Below, piece by piece: positions 50,466 through 59,848 of a stretch of 64,000 nt of DNA; within the stretch, counting starts at the first letter, position 1; each line of letters starts with the position of its first letter. The DNA is from Chitinispirillaceae bacterium. Lineage in GTDB: Bacteria > Fibrobacterota > Chitinivibrionia > Chitinivibrionales > Chitinispirillaceae. A model generated the notes under the pieces. That model did not search any database. It was not told the origin of the DNA and saw nothing but the letters and a program-made list of their open reading frames with translations. The position numbers and the translations under genes are program-made. The DNA lies in the NCBI GenBank assembly GCA_016929415.1, contig JAFGIW010000131.1, positions 31,506 to 95,505 on the forward strand, read 5' to 3'.

Positions 50466-53400
50466 CGTGAAGCCTCTGTCGGCTGCAGTGTGAAATTTTT
50501 CAATCGGGGAAAGACGTAGCGGTCGATACGGACATCGTCAAGTGACAACGGCCGGTCGAAACCGGGAGGCTTCGGCAGGGGAATATCCGTCCCGACGGTC
50601 ATGAGGAGCAGCGGAAACAACGCACGGTCGAACTTGTCGGCGGCAGTCACTTTCATCGCGAGTATGTTGGCGCCGATGCGAATTTTTCCCATGAGGTCGC
50701 GCGGAATGGCTTTTGCCGGAAATGACGGCATCGAATCGGTCGAGAGATGTTCACCATTGACATACACATCGAGTACTCCCTGGGTTGCCAGGTACAGTGT
50801 CGCTTTATGCGGCATCTTTTCTAATGTAAACGTCCGTCTGAAAAAGACCGTCTGAAACGGCCGGTAGGTGGTGGCCGTATCGGGATTTCCTTTTCCGAAC
50901 CACATCGGTATCGGCATGTTGCCGGGAAAACCTTCAATCGGTCTGGTGAGGATTGATGCCCGTTGTGCCTTATACCAGGAGGTGTCGTTGAAATTCAAAG
51001 AAAACCATTGCGCTGCCGAATCGAATTGTACACGCCATTGCGAACCCGAGCTTATGGCGGTCTGGGTCATATGCTCTTCCTGCGAGCCGTAGATGTCGGG
51101 AAAGTTCTGATAGAGTCGTATATAGGCATGGATTACGTAATCACCCGCGGCGTACGATTGCGCGGAAAGATTGAGTATGTTTTTATAAATATCGAACGCC
51201 CGCTCCTGATATCTCAGGCCGATCTCTTCAAAGCGCGCTTTATACTCCTCTTTATCCGCTTCGTCAATATCATACGGGAAAGGTGGATCGGTGAATGCAT
51301 TAACGCAGAGCAGGTCATAGCACCGTCCGCGGTTGAACAGCAATTGACCGATATGCTCTTTTGCTTCTCTGACGCTTTGGTCGTCGATTTTATAGGCTTC
51401 GGCGATCTTGATAGTTTTAAGGTAGTTTTCAAGCGCCTGATTTTCGTATTCCTCGATCTGTTTAAGCAGTTTCGATTTATATGCGAAACGCTCGTAATCG
51501 TCAAAACCATCGGGGATCGGGGCGTCGCGCGCGATGGAAACGACATCGGCATAGGTCTCACCGACCGACAGCGAGATTCCGGTAATCGACGCGCTCGCTT
51601 TTTTGTAATAGTCGTTGAATTCCTGATAGGTGGTGCCCAGTTCCAAGCATTTGAGGAAAAGTGCGATGGCGCGTTCCTGGAATGGGGCGATTTTCTGGAA
51701 CAGTTGTAATTTACGCGCGATAAGTGCGAAGCCGTCAAGCTGTTCCCCATGCTGTATCGTGCGGGCGATTTCCACGAGTGCAAGATAATTTTCCGCGGCA
51801 ATCACCGGGAGATAGGTCAGTTTCTGACGTGACTGCAGGATGAATTTGTCTTCGATTTTTTCCTGTATGGCGAGTTTGACGTTGCGTTCGTGAAAGTAGA
51901 CCGCTTTTTCGATAAAATATTTTTCCACCGCCCGGGCGATCCCCAGCTCAAAAGCGATCTGTTTATCAAGCGGTAATCCCGACTGCCGGTCCTGGCTGAA
52001 AATGCCGACGGCGAAGTCCTCGTATGCCTGCCCGATCTGAAAAATCGACCGGGTCGTCCAATCGGAAATGTTGAACTTGATGACACATGCATAGGCGCCG
52101 ACCGCCTTCTCGAGCAGATCGGATTTATCGGAAAGCTGTTTTTTATACCGTTCGCGGGGATGACCGAGGGCGATAGTGTTCATGGTGGTATGGTGTATCT
52201 CGGCGATCGTGTAAAGCGCCTTCGCGGCGTAGTAGGCATTCATAGTCCCGGGATTTTTCATTTTTCGGTAGGTGTCAACGGCGTTATTGAGCCGGTCGAC
52301 GGCATCATCGTTACGGTTGCGCATGTATAACGCGATGCCGTCCATACAGAGCGCCTGAATAATGCGGCTTTCGTCGTTTCCGAACCGCATTGAAAATACC
52401 CGGGTTACCCGGCTTACCGACTCCCAGTCCTTTATTTTTCCATAAAGCTCTCCTGCACGGAAAAGAACGTCCGCGGCATCGTCTGATTGCGGGAAGAGCT
52501 GGACCATCTTTTCGAAGGTTGCTGCGGACTCATTCCATTTTTCAACGTTCTCGAAACAAAAGCCTGCATTGTAAAGGGCTGTGGACGCCAGTTCATTCTT
52601 CGGGAATTTTGCGGTAAGCCGCAGATAGGTTTCGGCGGCGAAATCCCACTGCATCAGTTTTTCGTGGCATTTAGCAATCCGGAACTGAGTTTTCGGGAGC
52701 AGTTTCGATTGGTCGTATTTCGCCGTCAGCCGCTGAAAAACAAGAATCGCCCGCGTCCACTCCGCCTGTTTTTCATAGGCGAGGCCGGCATTAAAAAGCG
52801 ACACATCCGCGATTCGTGCATCGGGATACTCCAGGGCGACGCGTTCGTACTGTTCGGCGGCCTCCTTGAAACGGCTTTGCGATTCCAGCACCTCGGCCAT
52901 GCGGAATATCGATTCGGCAATACGGGCGAGGGCTTCGGATTTATCAACGCCTTCAGGTGCCGCATCGCTAAGTTTTTTATACCATGTTCCCGCCTCGTTA
53001 AAACGTTTCTCTTCATAAAATGACTGGGCGACCAGGCGAATGGCGTCAAAAGCATAGTTACTTTCCGCATGATCGGAAATGATCCGCTGATAGACGGCCC
53101 GGGCCGAATCGTACAGTTTGTTGTTGAAAAAAAGCGATCCTTTGATCGTCAGTACCTCAACGGCCCTAGGATTGTCGGGATTAACGACCAAATAATTGTC
53201 GCATGCCTTGACCAGCAGTTGTGATGCCGCGGAAAGTGCGGGGAGGGAATCGGGCTTTTGTGCAGCGGCCTTCACTTCACTTTTTGTTCCGGGCGTCGCA
53301 GACGCGCCCGGCGCAGGCGCGTCAGAATGTCCCTGTGGCGCGAGCTTCTTTTGCGGCGCGATGCATCCTTCGCAGAGTACGGCAACAAGTGCTGATAGTA

Positions 53401-53470
53401 AACAGAGAGCGGCAACCGGAAAGGGAAGCCGGCCGGGTGTTCGATAACGGTTGTCAATGCCTATTTTCAT
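50462..53470 (-). CDS. TPR-repeat periplasmic protein with C-terminal galactose-binding-like domain
   Basis: Lipobox-like LVAVLCEGC; many TPR units (EAAEQYERVALEYPDARIADVSLFNAGLAYEK); C-term WFSLNFNDTSWYKAQ...FFRRTFTLEKMPHKATLYLATQGVLDVYVNGEHL. Confidence 0.85.
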   Translation of the reverse strand: MKIGIDNRYRTPGRLPFPVAALCLLSALVAVLCEGCIAPQKKLAPQGHSDAPAPGASATPGTKSEVKAAAQKPDSLPALSAASQLLVKACDNYLVVNPDNPRAVEVLTIKGSLFFNNKLYDSARAVYQRIISDHAESNYAFDAIRLVAQSFYEEKRFNEAGTWYKKLSDAAPEGVDKSEALARIAESIFRMAEVLESQSRFKEAAEQYERVALEYPDARIADVSLFNAGLAYEKQAEWTRAILVFQRLTAKYDQSKLLPKTQFRIAKCHEKLMQWDFAAETYLRLTAKFPKNELASTALYNAGFCFENVEKWNESAATFEKMVQLFPQSDDAADVLFRAGELYGKIKDWESVSRVTRVFSMRFGNDESRIIQALCMDGIALYMRNRNDDAVDRLNNAVDTYRKMKNPGTMNAYYAAKALYTIAEIHHTTMNTIALGHPRERYKKQLSDKSDLLEKAVGAYACVIKFNISDWTTRSIFQIGQAYEDFAVGIFSQDRQSGLPLDKQIAFELGIARAVEKYFIEKAVYFHERNVKLAIQEKIEDKFILQSRQKLTYLPVIAAENYLALVEIARTIQHGEQLDGFALIARKLQLFQKIAPFQERAIALFLKCLELGTTYQEFNDYYKKASASITGISLSVGETYADVVSIARDAPIPDGFDDYERFAYKSKLLKQIEEYENQALENYLKTIKIAEAYKIDDQSVREAKEHIGQLLFNRGRCYDLLCVNAFTDPPFPYDIDEADKEEYKARFEEIGLRYQERAFDIYKNILNLSAQSYAAGDYVIHAYIRLYQNFPDIYGSQEEHMTQTAISSGSQWRVQFDSAAQWFSLNFNDTSWYKAQRASILTRPIEGFPGNMPIPMWFGKGNPDTATTYRPFQTVFFRRTFTLEKMPHKATLYLATQGVLDVYVNGEHLSTDSMPSFPAKAIPRDLMGKIRIGANILAMKVTAADKFDRALFPLLLMTVGTDIPLPKPPGFDRPLSLDDVRIDRYVFPRLKNFTLQPTEASR

Positions 53471-53479
53471 AGATTGGTC

Positions 53480-56400
53480 CTATCGTACCGGCGACGCTTC
53501 GAGTTTCAGCAGATTCTGTGAAGCAACAATCGCGTTCCATGCGGCGGTCTCTTTATATTTGCTGTCCGGATAACGCCTGGACACGGCGATATACTCTTCG
53601 GCGGCTTTGCGGTAATCGCCCAAAGAAAAAAGTATTTCCGCAAGATTATAATGGCATTCATTGGCCAGCGGAGAACGTGGATAGAAACCGATATAATCGG
53701 CATAGGACGTGAGTGCCTTATGATAAAAACTGTCGTTGTTTTTCTGCAGCGCAAGCTGATGGTAACTGATGGCGGCATCATAGAGCATTCTAGAAGCGTT
53801 GCTGTCGGCGACGGCGCGGCTGGAGTCGGGCTGCCGCCCGGCCCAGGCGCTCTCATGGTTATATTTTTTAAAATACTCGTATTTTTGATCGATTGACATT
53901 TCGGTGGATGCGTCACGTTCCAAAATCGACAGCAGTTCCGCCTCGACAAACGGGTTATTCGCATAATTCGGATAAGTGGAGAGTATGAGTTCGTAGGTCT
54001 TTTTTGCCATATCATGGCGTCCCTGGTCGCGGAATACCTGCGCAAGCCGGTGAAGTATCTGGCAGCCGAGTTTTGTGTCACCTAGTTTTCGGGCGAAAGC
54101 GGCCGCACGGTCGAGGCCTTTCTCCCCGGAGACATCGGTTTCGCTGAAACTTATGGCGATATAATCCATCGACTCTTTTTCAAGAAGCGAGTGGCCGAAC
54201 TTGCCTCCGCCGAGATCAACGAGCGCCAGAAAAGAACTGATGGCTTTTTCAGGATTGGAAAGCCGGTACTGAGTCCAGGCCACCTTGTAAAGTGCCTCGT
54301 CGAACCACTCGCTCTCCGGGTATTTCATCACGGTGTAAAAGGCGGCGAGGGCATCCTTGAGATTGCCTTTATCAAAGTGGTATTCACCGCAGAACATCCA
54401 GGCCTGAGCGGCATGGGGGTTATCGGGATAGCGGGAGGCAACAATATGCATATGCTTATAGGCGCTGTCGAACTTCGCGAGGTCGTTGAAACACCATGCC
54501 AGACTGTAATGAGCCGCCGCGCAGAAGGGGGACGTCGTATCCGATGCAATGGCGGCAAGGTACATGCCCACACTTTTATCATGGCGTAACAGCGGAGCGG
54601 ACGGTTCTTTGGGTATATCGATCTGTTCGCCGTTGCGGTATCGTTCCATGGCACGTCCGAAGCGCTCCACGGCTTTATCATACTGTTCGTAGGCGCGTGC
54701 GTAATTGTTGTTTTCCGTCTGATAATAGAGTTCGCCGAGCTGGTATTTCAGATAACAGGCATCGCTGCCGTCGAGGTCGGCAGAGAGCAGCCTTCCGATA
54801 CGCTCCTGCAGGAGCAGTGAGTACCGTTTCTGGAGGGTATCTTCACGCGCCAGGAGCGAATCCATCGACCCCGGCATCGGCCGATCCACCGGCGTCTGCA
54901 CGGCAACGGAAGGGCCGCCCTCCACGCCAGCCGAATCGCCGCGGCGGCCCGATTCATATTTCATCTGGCTCTTCTGCCAGTCAATATATTCCCGTTCCCA
55001 GCGGTAACGGTCAATCAGGCTGATTGCAGAAAAAATCGATGACTGATCAACGATGTTCTTTATTTTCATCCTTTCCTGCGGCGCATTCGAAAGCATGCCG
55101 GTCCGCGGATCGGCACGTTTCGATTGCTCGATTTCAACAGTGACGGAGTCGATGGTGCTGAGGATCCGCTCCCGTTTTTCAGAGAAACTGACCTCCTGAA
55201 AAGTCCCGGTATAATAATGGGAAGCAATGAAAGTGCAGAGCCGGTCGATTTTTTTATAATAGGCGGCGATTGTTTCGTAGTCGGGGAGTTTCTCCTGCCC
55301 GACGCGGGTGAGAAGCGCCGTAACCTCTTTGCGCGCATAAGCGATATCTGCAGCATTACGGCCGCTGTCCGATTCACCCAGTGTGTCAAGGCGTGCGAGG
55401 ATACGTGTAAGCCGCTGCTTCTCTTTCGTGATGAAGGCTTGTTTTTTCCAGGCGAATGAAGCTAATTGTAAATAGCGTCGGGCAAGAACCAGAATGCCTT
55501 CGGCGCCCCAAGACTTTTCCGGCGCCTGATTGATCAGCTTTCTTAGAGCGGTTTCAGCCTTATCGAACCTGTCCGACCGTAAATAACACCATGCGATTCC
55601 GGAGAGTGCGCGTTCGAAAAGCTTACTAGTATTGATCTGCCTGTAAAACAGTTCGATCGCCTTATCGTAACTGCCCCGTTCGTAATAGATCTGAGCTATG
55701 GCGATATTGATTTCCTGCAATGCGATACGGTCGTCATCGGTAGTGATTTTATAACGATTCGCCTGTTCCAAAATAGAAAGAGCCGTCGTATCATCTTTTA
55801 TAGCAAGGTATGAACGGGCAAGGGCATGTACTACATGAAGACCATAGGGTTTGCCTTTATCGATAAGGGTGGCAAGCCGTATGATCCTGTCGGTTTTTTG
55901 GAGCGCGATCGCGCTTTCGATGACAATCCAGAGCGCAAGATTCAGGTCGGCCCCCTTCAAATCGTAAAGGTACTTCCGGTTCGTATCGGCAAGAATGGTA
56001 TCGTACTCATGCAGCGCATAGAGACTCTGTATGCGGCAAAGAAATTTTATCCGTTCGTACCGTATAGTATCTGGAATTTTCTGCAGGGTCACCAGAACTT
56101 CCCGATAAGCGCCTTCCTGGAACTGCACACGTGACATAAGCAGATAAAAATCGTTGATGTCGGAAAAGCGGGAGAATCGGTCGATCGCGTCGTTAATTTT
56201 ACGCCGCGCGAGTAAATATTTCCCTTTCGTAAGGTACTGTTCGACGTGGTGCCGTTCGATCTGTATCATTTCAGACACCTGGCCTGCTGTTGCCCTTTGT
56301 ATCAGATAGTTTTTTAAGGTATTCAACCGGGAATAATAGCTTTCGGCCTGCATGCCAAGATTGGCTTTCAGGATCGAGAAAAATTCATCCTCAATCGGAC

Positions 56401-56962
56401 CGGGAGATGCCGTTTCAACGGTGTCGATGTTCATCGATTGCATTGTGGCCGAAAGCAGGGTGTCGGTCCGCCGCCAGAGCGTATCGATTTCGTGCTTGAC
56501 ATCAAGCATCTCAGTGATGCGCCTGATGTTCGCTTTTTCGAGAGTTGAAAACATGCTCTCGACCGGTTCTCCGACGACCAGTTCACGCAAGATGGCGATC
56601 GCATCAATAAGGGGTGCCTTGAAAGCGGCGATGTGTTCATCGATCTTCCGGTTCTGTTTTTCAAGGGCCTCGATCGCTTTATCGAATTTGATAAGATCGT
56701 CATCGTCATAACCGGTAAGCGACGTCGGGTAGAGTTCGATGTCGCGTATCGATGCGAGCACATCGGCGATAGCCGCCGATTCTCTCTGCAGGATGCCGAT
56801 TTTTTGCCATTCAGCGCTCAACCGCAGCGTAATGTTTTCTTTCGTGTGCCAGACGTCCTTCTTGACGGGCTTGAGACACCATGCACTGTTCCATAATGCA
56901 AATAGCAGCATCGCCATGAAGGCGACAGCCGGAATGCGGTATGAAAAAGCGTGTCGGTTCAT
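53480..56962 (-). CDS. giant TPR-repeat periplasmic protein (1160 aa)
   Basis: Signal peptide; TPR units such as YDKAIELFYRQINTSKLFERALSGIAWCYLRSDRFDKAETALRKLI and CHYNLAEILFSLGDYRKAAEEYIAVSRRYPDSKY. Confidence 0.85.
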   Translation of the reverse strand: MNRHAFSYRIPAVAFMAMLLFALWNSAWCLKPVKKDVWHTKENITLRLSAEWQKIGILQRESAAIADVLASIRDIELYPTSLTGYDDDDLIKFDKAIEALEKQNRKIDEHIAAFKAPLIDAIAILRELVVGEPVESMFSTLEKANIRRITEMLDVKHEIDTLWRRTDTLLSATMQSMNIDTVETASPGPIEDEFFSILKANLGMQAESYYSRLNTLKNYLIQRATAGQVSEMIQIERHHVEQYLTKGKYLLARRKINDAIDRFSRFSDINDFYLLMSRVQFQEGAYREVLVTLQKIPDTIRYERIKFLCRIQSLYALHEYDTILADTNRKYLYDLKGADLNLALWIVIESAIALQKTDRIIRLATLIDKGKPYGLHVVHALARSYLAIKDDTTALSILEQANRYKITTDDDRIALQEINIAIAQIYYERGSYDKAIELFYRQINTSKLFERALSGIAWCYLRSDRFDKAETALRKLINQAPEKSWGAEGILVLARRYLQLASFAWKKQAFITKEKQRLTRILARLDTLGESDSGRNAADIAYARKEVTALLTRVGQEKLPDYETIAAYYKKIDRLCTFIASHYYTGTFQEVSFSEKRERILSTIDSVTVEIEQSKRADPRTGMLSNAPQERMKIKNIVDQSSIFSAISLIDRYRWEREYIDWQKSQMKYESGRRGDSAGVEGGPSVAVQTPVDRPMPGSMDSLLAREDTLQKRYSLLLQERIGRLLSADLDGSDACYLKYQLGELYYQTENNNYARAYEQYDKAVERFGRAMERYRNGEQIDIPKEPSAPLLRHDKSVGMYLAAIASDTTSPFCAAAHYSLAWCFNDLAKFDSAYKHMHIVASRYPDNPHAAQAWMFCGEYHFDKGNLKDALAAFYTVMKYPESEWFDEALYKVAWTQYRLSNPEKAISSFLALVDLGGGKFGHSLLEKESMDYIAISFSETDVSGEKGLDRAAAFARKLGDTKLGCQILHRLAQVFRDQGRHDMAKKTYELILSTYPNYANNPFVEAELLSILERDASTEMSIDQKYEYFKKYNHESAWAGRQPDSSRAVADSNASRMLYDAAISYHQLALQKNNDSFYHKALTSYADYIGFYPRSPLANECHYNLAEILFSLGDYRKAAEEYIAVSRRYPDSKYKETAAWNAIVASQNLLKLEASPVR

Positions 56963-56977
56963 GATGCAGTCGCTTCC

Positions 56978-58186
56978 CTATTTGGTTATCGTTTCCCGCT
57001 TCTTCTTTATTTCTTCAAGACGGCGCTTCGCGTCATCCCCTTCTTTATTATCCTCGGCCGGCTTGGCCGGCTCCTGTAACTGCAACCGCTTGTCGATATC
57101 GATCTTTTTTTCCTGTTTCCGGTTTTTTAGCAGCAGATAGTTACGCATCATTTCCGCGCCGCTCATCTTGAAACGGATCGGAAAAGAAAGCGATGCGACG
57201 ATTTTCCACTTGGGATACCAGGGGTCGAAGGGATTGAAAATGCCGGCCGCTTTTTCATCAGTAAAAATGCCGTTTTGTTCTTGGCGATTAAGTTCACCTT
57301 GATCTTCGGTTTTTGCAGAGCCTTGGTTATAGCTTAACAGAATGGGAACCGCCAGCGACAGCGTTACCCCATTATCGTACCGTACGTCTCCCCCGAGGGT
57401 TATATACATTGGGTTCTCAGAGAACCAGACAAAGAAGGTCGAACGTTCATCAGATTCAACATTATAGACCTTTTTAGGATTGTTTTTCGGATTCAGATTA
57501 TCGAACGATTCAAGTTGGTATTGTGCGAAAAAATCAAAACCGTAGCCACTGTATACAACGGCGATATTCAGAAGCAACTGATACATATCATGCCGCTTGG
57601 AAAGGGGAAGACGTAACCCGGTATTGGTAAGCAGCCGCAACGGCAGGAAACTCCATCTTGGAAGCAGGTCGAGTTCGTAGATGAATACCGTTTCGAGGTT
57701 ATGCCCTTTAACCACAAAACCTTCAGGCATAAAGCCTATACACCCGCTGAGACTCGGATTTTCTTCCCGGGTCTGATACCGGTAGTCAATGGAGAGTCCA
57801 ATACCGTTGGGACGTAAGTCTTGATTGTTCGGAAGGGTCAATTTAATGCCGCCGTCGAACCAGCCGGGTACCCATCCATGCGATAGTACCCGTGTGGACG
57901 CATGAAGTGAAAAAAAATCGGTTATTCCGAACTGAGAATAAACTTCAGGGAATGCAAAGATGTTTTTTATCCAACTGCGTTTGGAAACGCTGGTCGCGGG
58001 ATCATCCCAGATATATCCAACGCCACGCATTGATAACCAGATGTCTTTTGGTCCGGGAGTATTGGAATTCTGGCACTGGTAAAAACTTTCCCCGCGGTTC
58101 CTCCGCTGGTTCTGCTGAGCAGGCGTAGTGATCGCCGTAAGCACCAAACATACAAATACGAACAGGACGGTTGATTGATGGTTCAT
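56978..58186 (-). CDS. putative outer-membrane beta-barrel protein with charged C-terminal helix
   Basis: Signal peptide ending TPAQQ; alternating aromatic strands; C-term KAQ/KRRLEEIKKKRETITK-type charged tail. Confidence 0.6.
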   Translation of the reverse strand: MNHQSTVLFVFVCLVLTAITTPAQQNQRRNRGESFYQCQNSNTPGPKDIWLSMRGVGYIWDDPATSVSKRSWIKNIFAFPEVYSQFGITDFFSLHASTRVLSHGWVPGWFDGGIKLTLPNNQDLRPNGIGLSIDYRYQTREENPSLSGCIGFMPEGFVVKGHNLETVFIYELDLLPRWSFLPLRLLTNTGLRLPLSKRHDMYQLLLNIAVVYSGYGFDFFAQYQLESFDNLNPKNNPKKVYNVESDERSTFFVWFSENPMYITLGGDVRYDNGVTLSLAVPILLSYNQGSAKTEDQGELNRQEQNGIFTDEKAAGIFNPFDPWYPKWKIVASLSFPIRFKMSGAEMMRNYLLLKNRKQEKKIDIDKRLQLQEPAKPAEDNKEGDDAKRRLEEIKKKRETITK

Positions 58187-59262
58187 TCGAGATCCTCCAA
58201 TAGTTGTTCTATTTCATCCATTTTCTGTTTAATTTCTTTACGTCGCTTCAAGACCTCTTTTTCAGATTCCTGATCGGTGAAATTAAGGTCCAGCTTTTGT
58301 ACATCCAGATTCAGTCCGGTTTTAAGCTCCGTTCCCTCCTTGATTGAAACATCAATGGCATTGGGTTGTTTCACTTTATGCTGTTCAATAAAAACCATAG
58401 TACGGATCGCTTCAGTATTGGTTTCCCTGAAAAGAAGCGGTATTTCAAACGCCGTAGAGAGTCTGACATAGGTCGGCTCAAGAGGGCGATCAGGTTTAAC
58501 ACGTTGTAAAAGAAGGATACGTACGGCGCCGAGAAGGCAGAACCCGTCGAAGATGCGATATCTGATTGCCGGTTCGATCCAGAAGCGTTGTTGACTAAAG
58601 GTACGATCTCCCGGCAAATTCAATCGTTCGCTCCGCAATTCCCTGTAGAGTCCGGCCCCAAGATCGATTGAATAACTGTTGCGATTGAGTTTCAATTCGG
58701 TACCCAGACGAAGCGAGAGCTGGGAATATCGATAGAGCAAATCGGGGTTGTCGACCACGCCCACCATCAGGTAGCTTTTTAGCGGTATTTTTTTGAATTT
58801 GGCAATCCAGTCGAGATCGATTACGATCGACGGCCGTACATAGGCGTGGTATTCCGGCTTGCCCGTGACCGCGGTCCCGCTTAATGTGTCCATTTCAGTT
58901 GACAGGTAGAGGTCACCTGAGATGGATACACCGAAAAATCGCAGATGGTCGTTTCCCGGCATGGTAAGTTGAAAATGTCCCTCGGTACCGCCGAGTGTCC
59001 GGAAATTGGTAAAAGCGGTTTTTCCGGAAAGCTGCATGATGTCGGTGATGCCCACCGCCAGATACATACCGGGATCAATCCGTATTCCGGATGCGGCATA
59101 ACCTCCTGCAAAAGCCGCGGCGACAATGATATTGCCGTTTCCCATTACATTTGATGCAGGAATATTGAACGTCCCTTCATTCCTGCCCCGCTTGACCTGA
59201 CCGGATCCCGGCAAGGTGAAGAGCATGAATATAATCACTGTTGTTACAAAGCATCGGTTCAT
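58183..59262 (-). CDS. putative outer-membrane beta-barrel protein with charged C-terminal coiled coil
   Basis: Start MNRCFVTTVIIFMLFTLPGSGQ; barrel-like body; C-term EKEVLKRRKEIKQKMDEIEQLLEDLE; stop overlaps the next gene. Confidence 0.6.
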   Translation of the reverse strand: MNRCFVTTVIIFMLFTLPGSGQVKRGRNEGTFNIPASNVMGNGNIIVAAAFAGGYAASGIRIDPGMYLAVGITDIMQLSGKTAFTNFRTLGGTEGHFQLTMPGNDHLRFFGVSISGDLYLSTEMDTLSGTAVTGKPEYHAYVRPSIVIDLDWIAKFKKIPLKSYLMVGVVDNPDLLYRYSQLSLRLGTELKLNRNSYSIDLGAGLYRELRSERLNLPGDRTFSQQRFWIEPAIRYRIFDGFCLLGAVRILLLQRVKPDRPLEPTYVRLSTAFEIPLLFRETNTEAIRTMVFIEQHKVKQPNAIDVSIKEGTELKTGLNLDVQKLDLNFTDQESEKEVLKRRKEIKQKMDEIEQLLEDLE

Positions 59263-59275
59263 AGGTGATTGCCGG

Positions 59276-59530
59276 TTATCGTTCCATCGCCGCAACCGTC
59301 CGGTTGATTACCGGTATCAGCGTCGTATCGTTAAATCGTTTGCCGTTGCGCCTGATCTGCCGTTTGTACTCTTTCAGCACGGCGATATCAGCTTCCGAGA
59401 AAAGCCGCCAGCCGTTGTAATTTCTCCGTTCGGAGATGCTCAGGTTCGGGTCCTCCAACCATCTCTTCAGCGTAGAGATCGAGATCCGGAGCTTTTTTGC
59501 TACCTGTCCGCTGGTAAAATGTCGCATCAT
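59276..59530 (-). CDS. MerR-type HTH regulator (DNA-binding domain only)
   Basis: RBS AGGAGG; HFTSGQVAKKLRISISTLKRWLEDPNLSISERRNYNGWRLFSEADIAVLKEYKRQI. Confidence 0.85.
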   Translation of the reverse strand: MMRHFTSGQVAKKLRISISTLKRWLEDPNLSISERRNYNGWRLFSEADIAVLKEYKRQIRRNGKRFNDTTLIPVINRTVAAMER

Positions 59531-59604
59531 ACAACAACCTCCTGATGTAAAACTTAACGATTCCGATACCATATATTGTGGTCAAAAAGACTTATTAACA
59601 CACC

Positions 59605-59819
59605 ATGTTGAATATAACGTAACTTACTGATTTTTATTTGAATAATTCAACCGGAAAACCGGTTAATAACCCGATTTACCGGCTGCTTTAATTATACCGT
59701 TATGACATAGAGAATCAATAAATTATTTAATCGGTTCAACTACGGGGAAAATATGCAGCTGCATGGAAATAAATTGACAAATGTTGAATTGGACGGGGGG
59801 GGTTCAAAATGTTGAACCC
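59605..59819. promoter_or_regulatory. operator-rich regulatory region upstream of MerR/envelope cluster
   Basis: Five TTCAAC/GTTGAA hexamers (59607, 59646, 59735, 59783, 59811), inverted repeat GGGTTCAA-AATG-TTGAACCC (59800-59819), and AACCGG-AAAA-CCGGTT (59649-59664). Confidence 0.5.
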
Positions 59820-59848
59820 TACATATTCAAACCCCTGCACGGCGATTT

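Noticed and set aside
59795-59802. (G)8 runs here and at 33520-33527 as phase-variation tracts
   Set aside because: Intergenic, and such lengths are close to chance expectation for this base composition in 64 kb.
59800-59819. GGGTTCAA-AATG-TTGAACCC as a Rho-independent terminator of the M29 gene
   Set aside because: No T-run follows on the minus strand, and the half site recurs nearby, so an operator is more likely.
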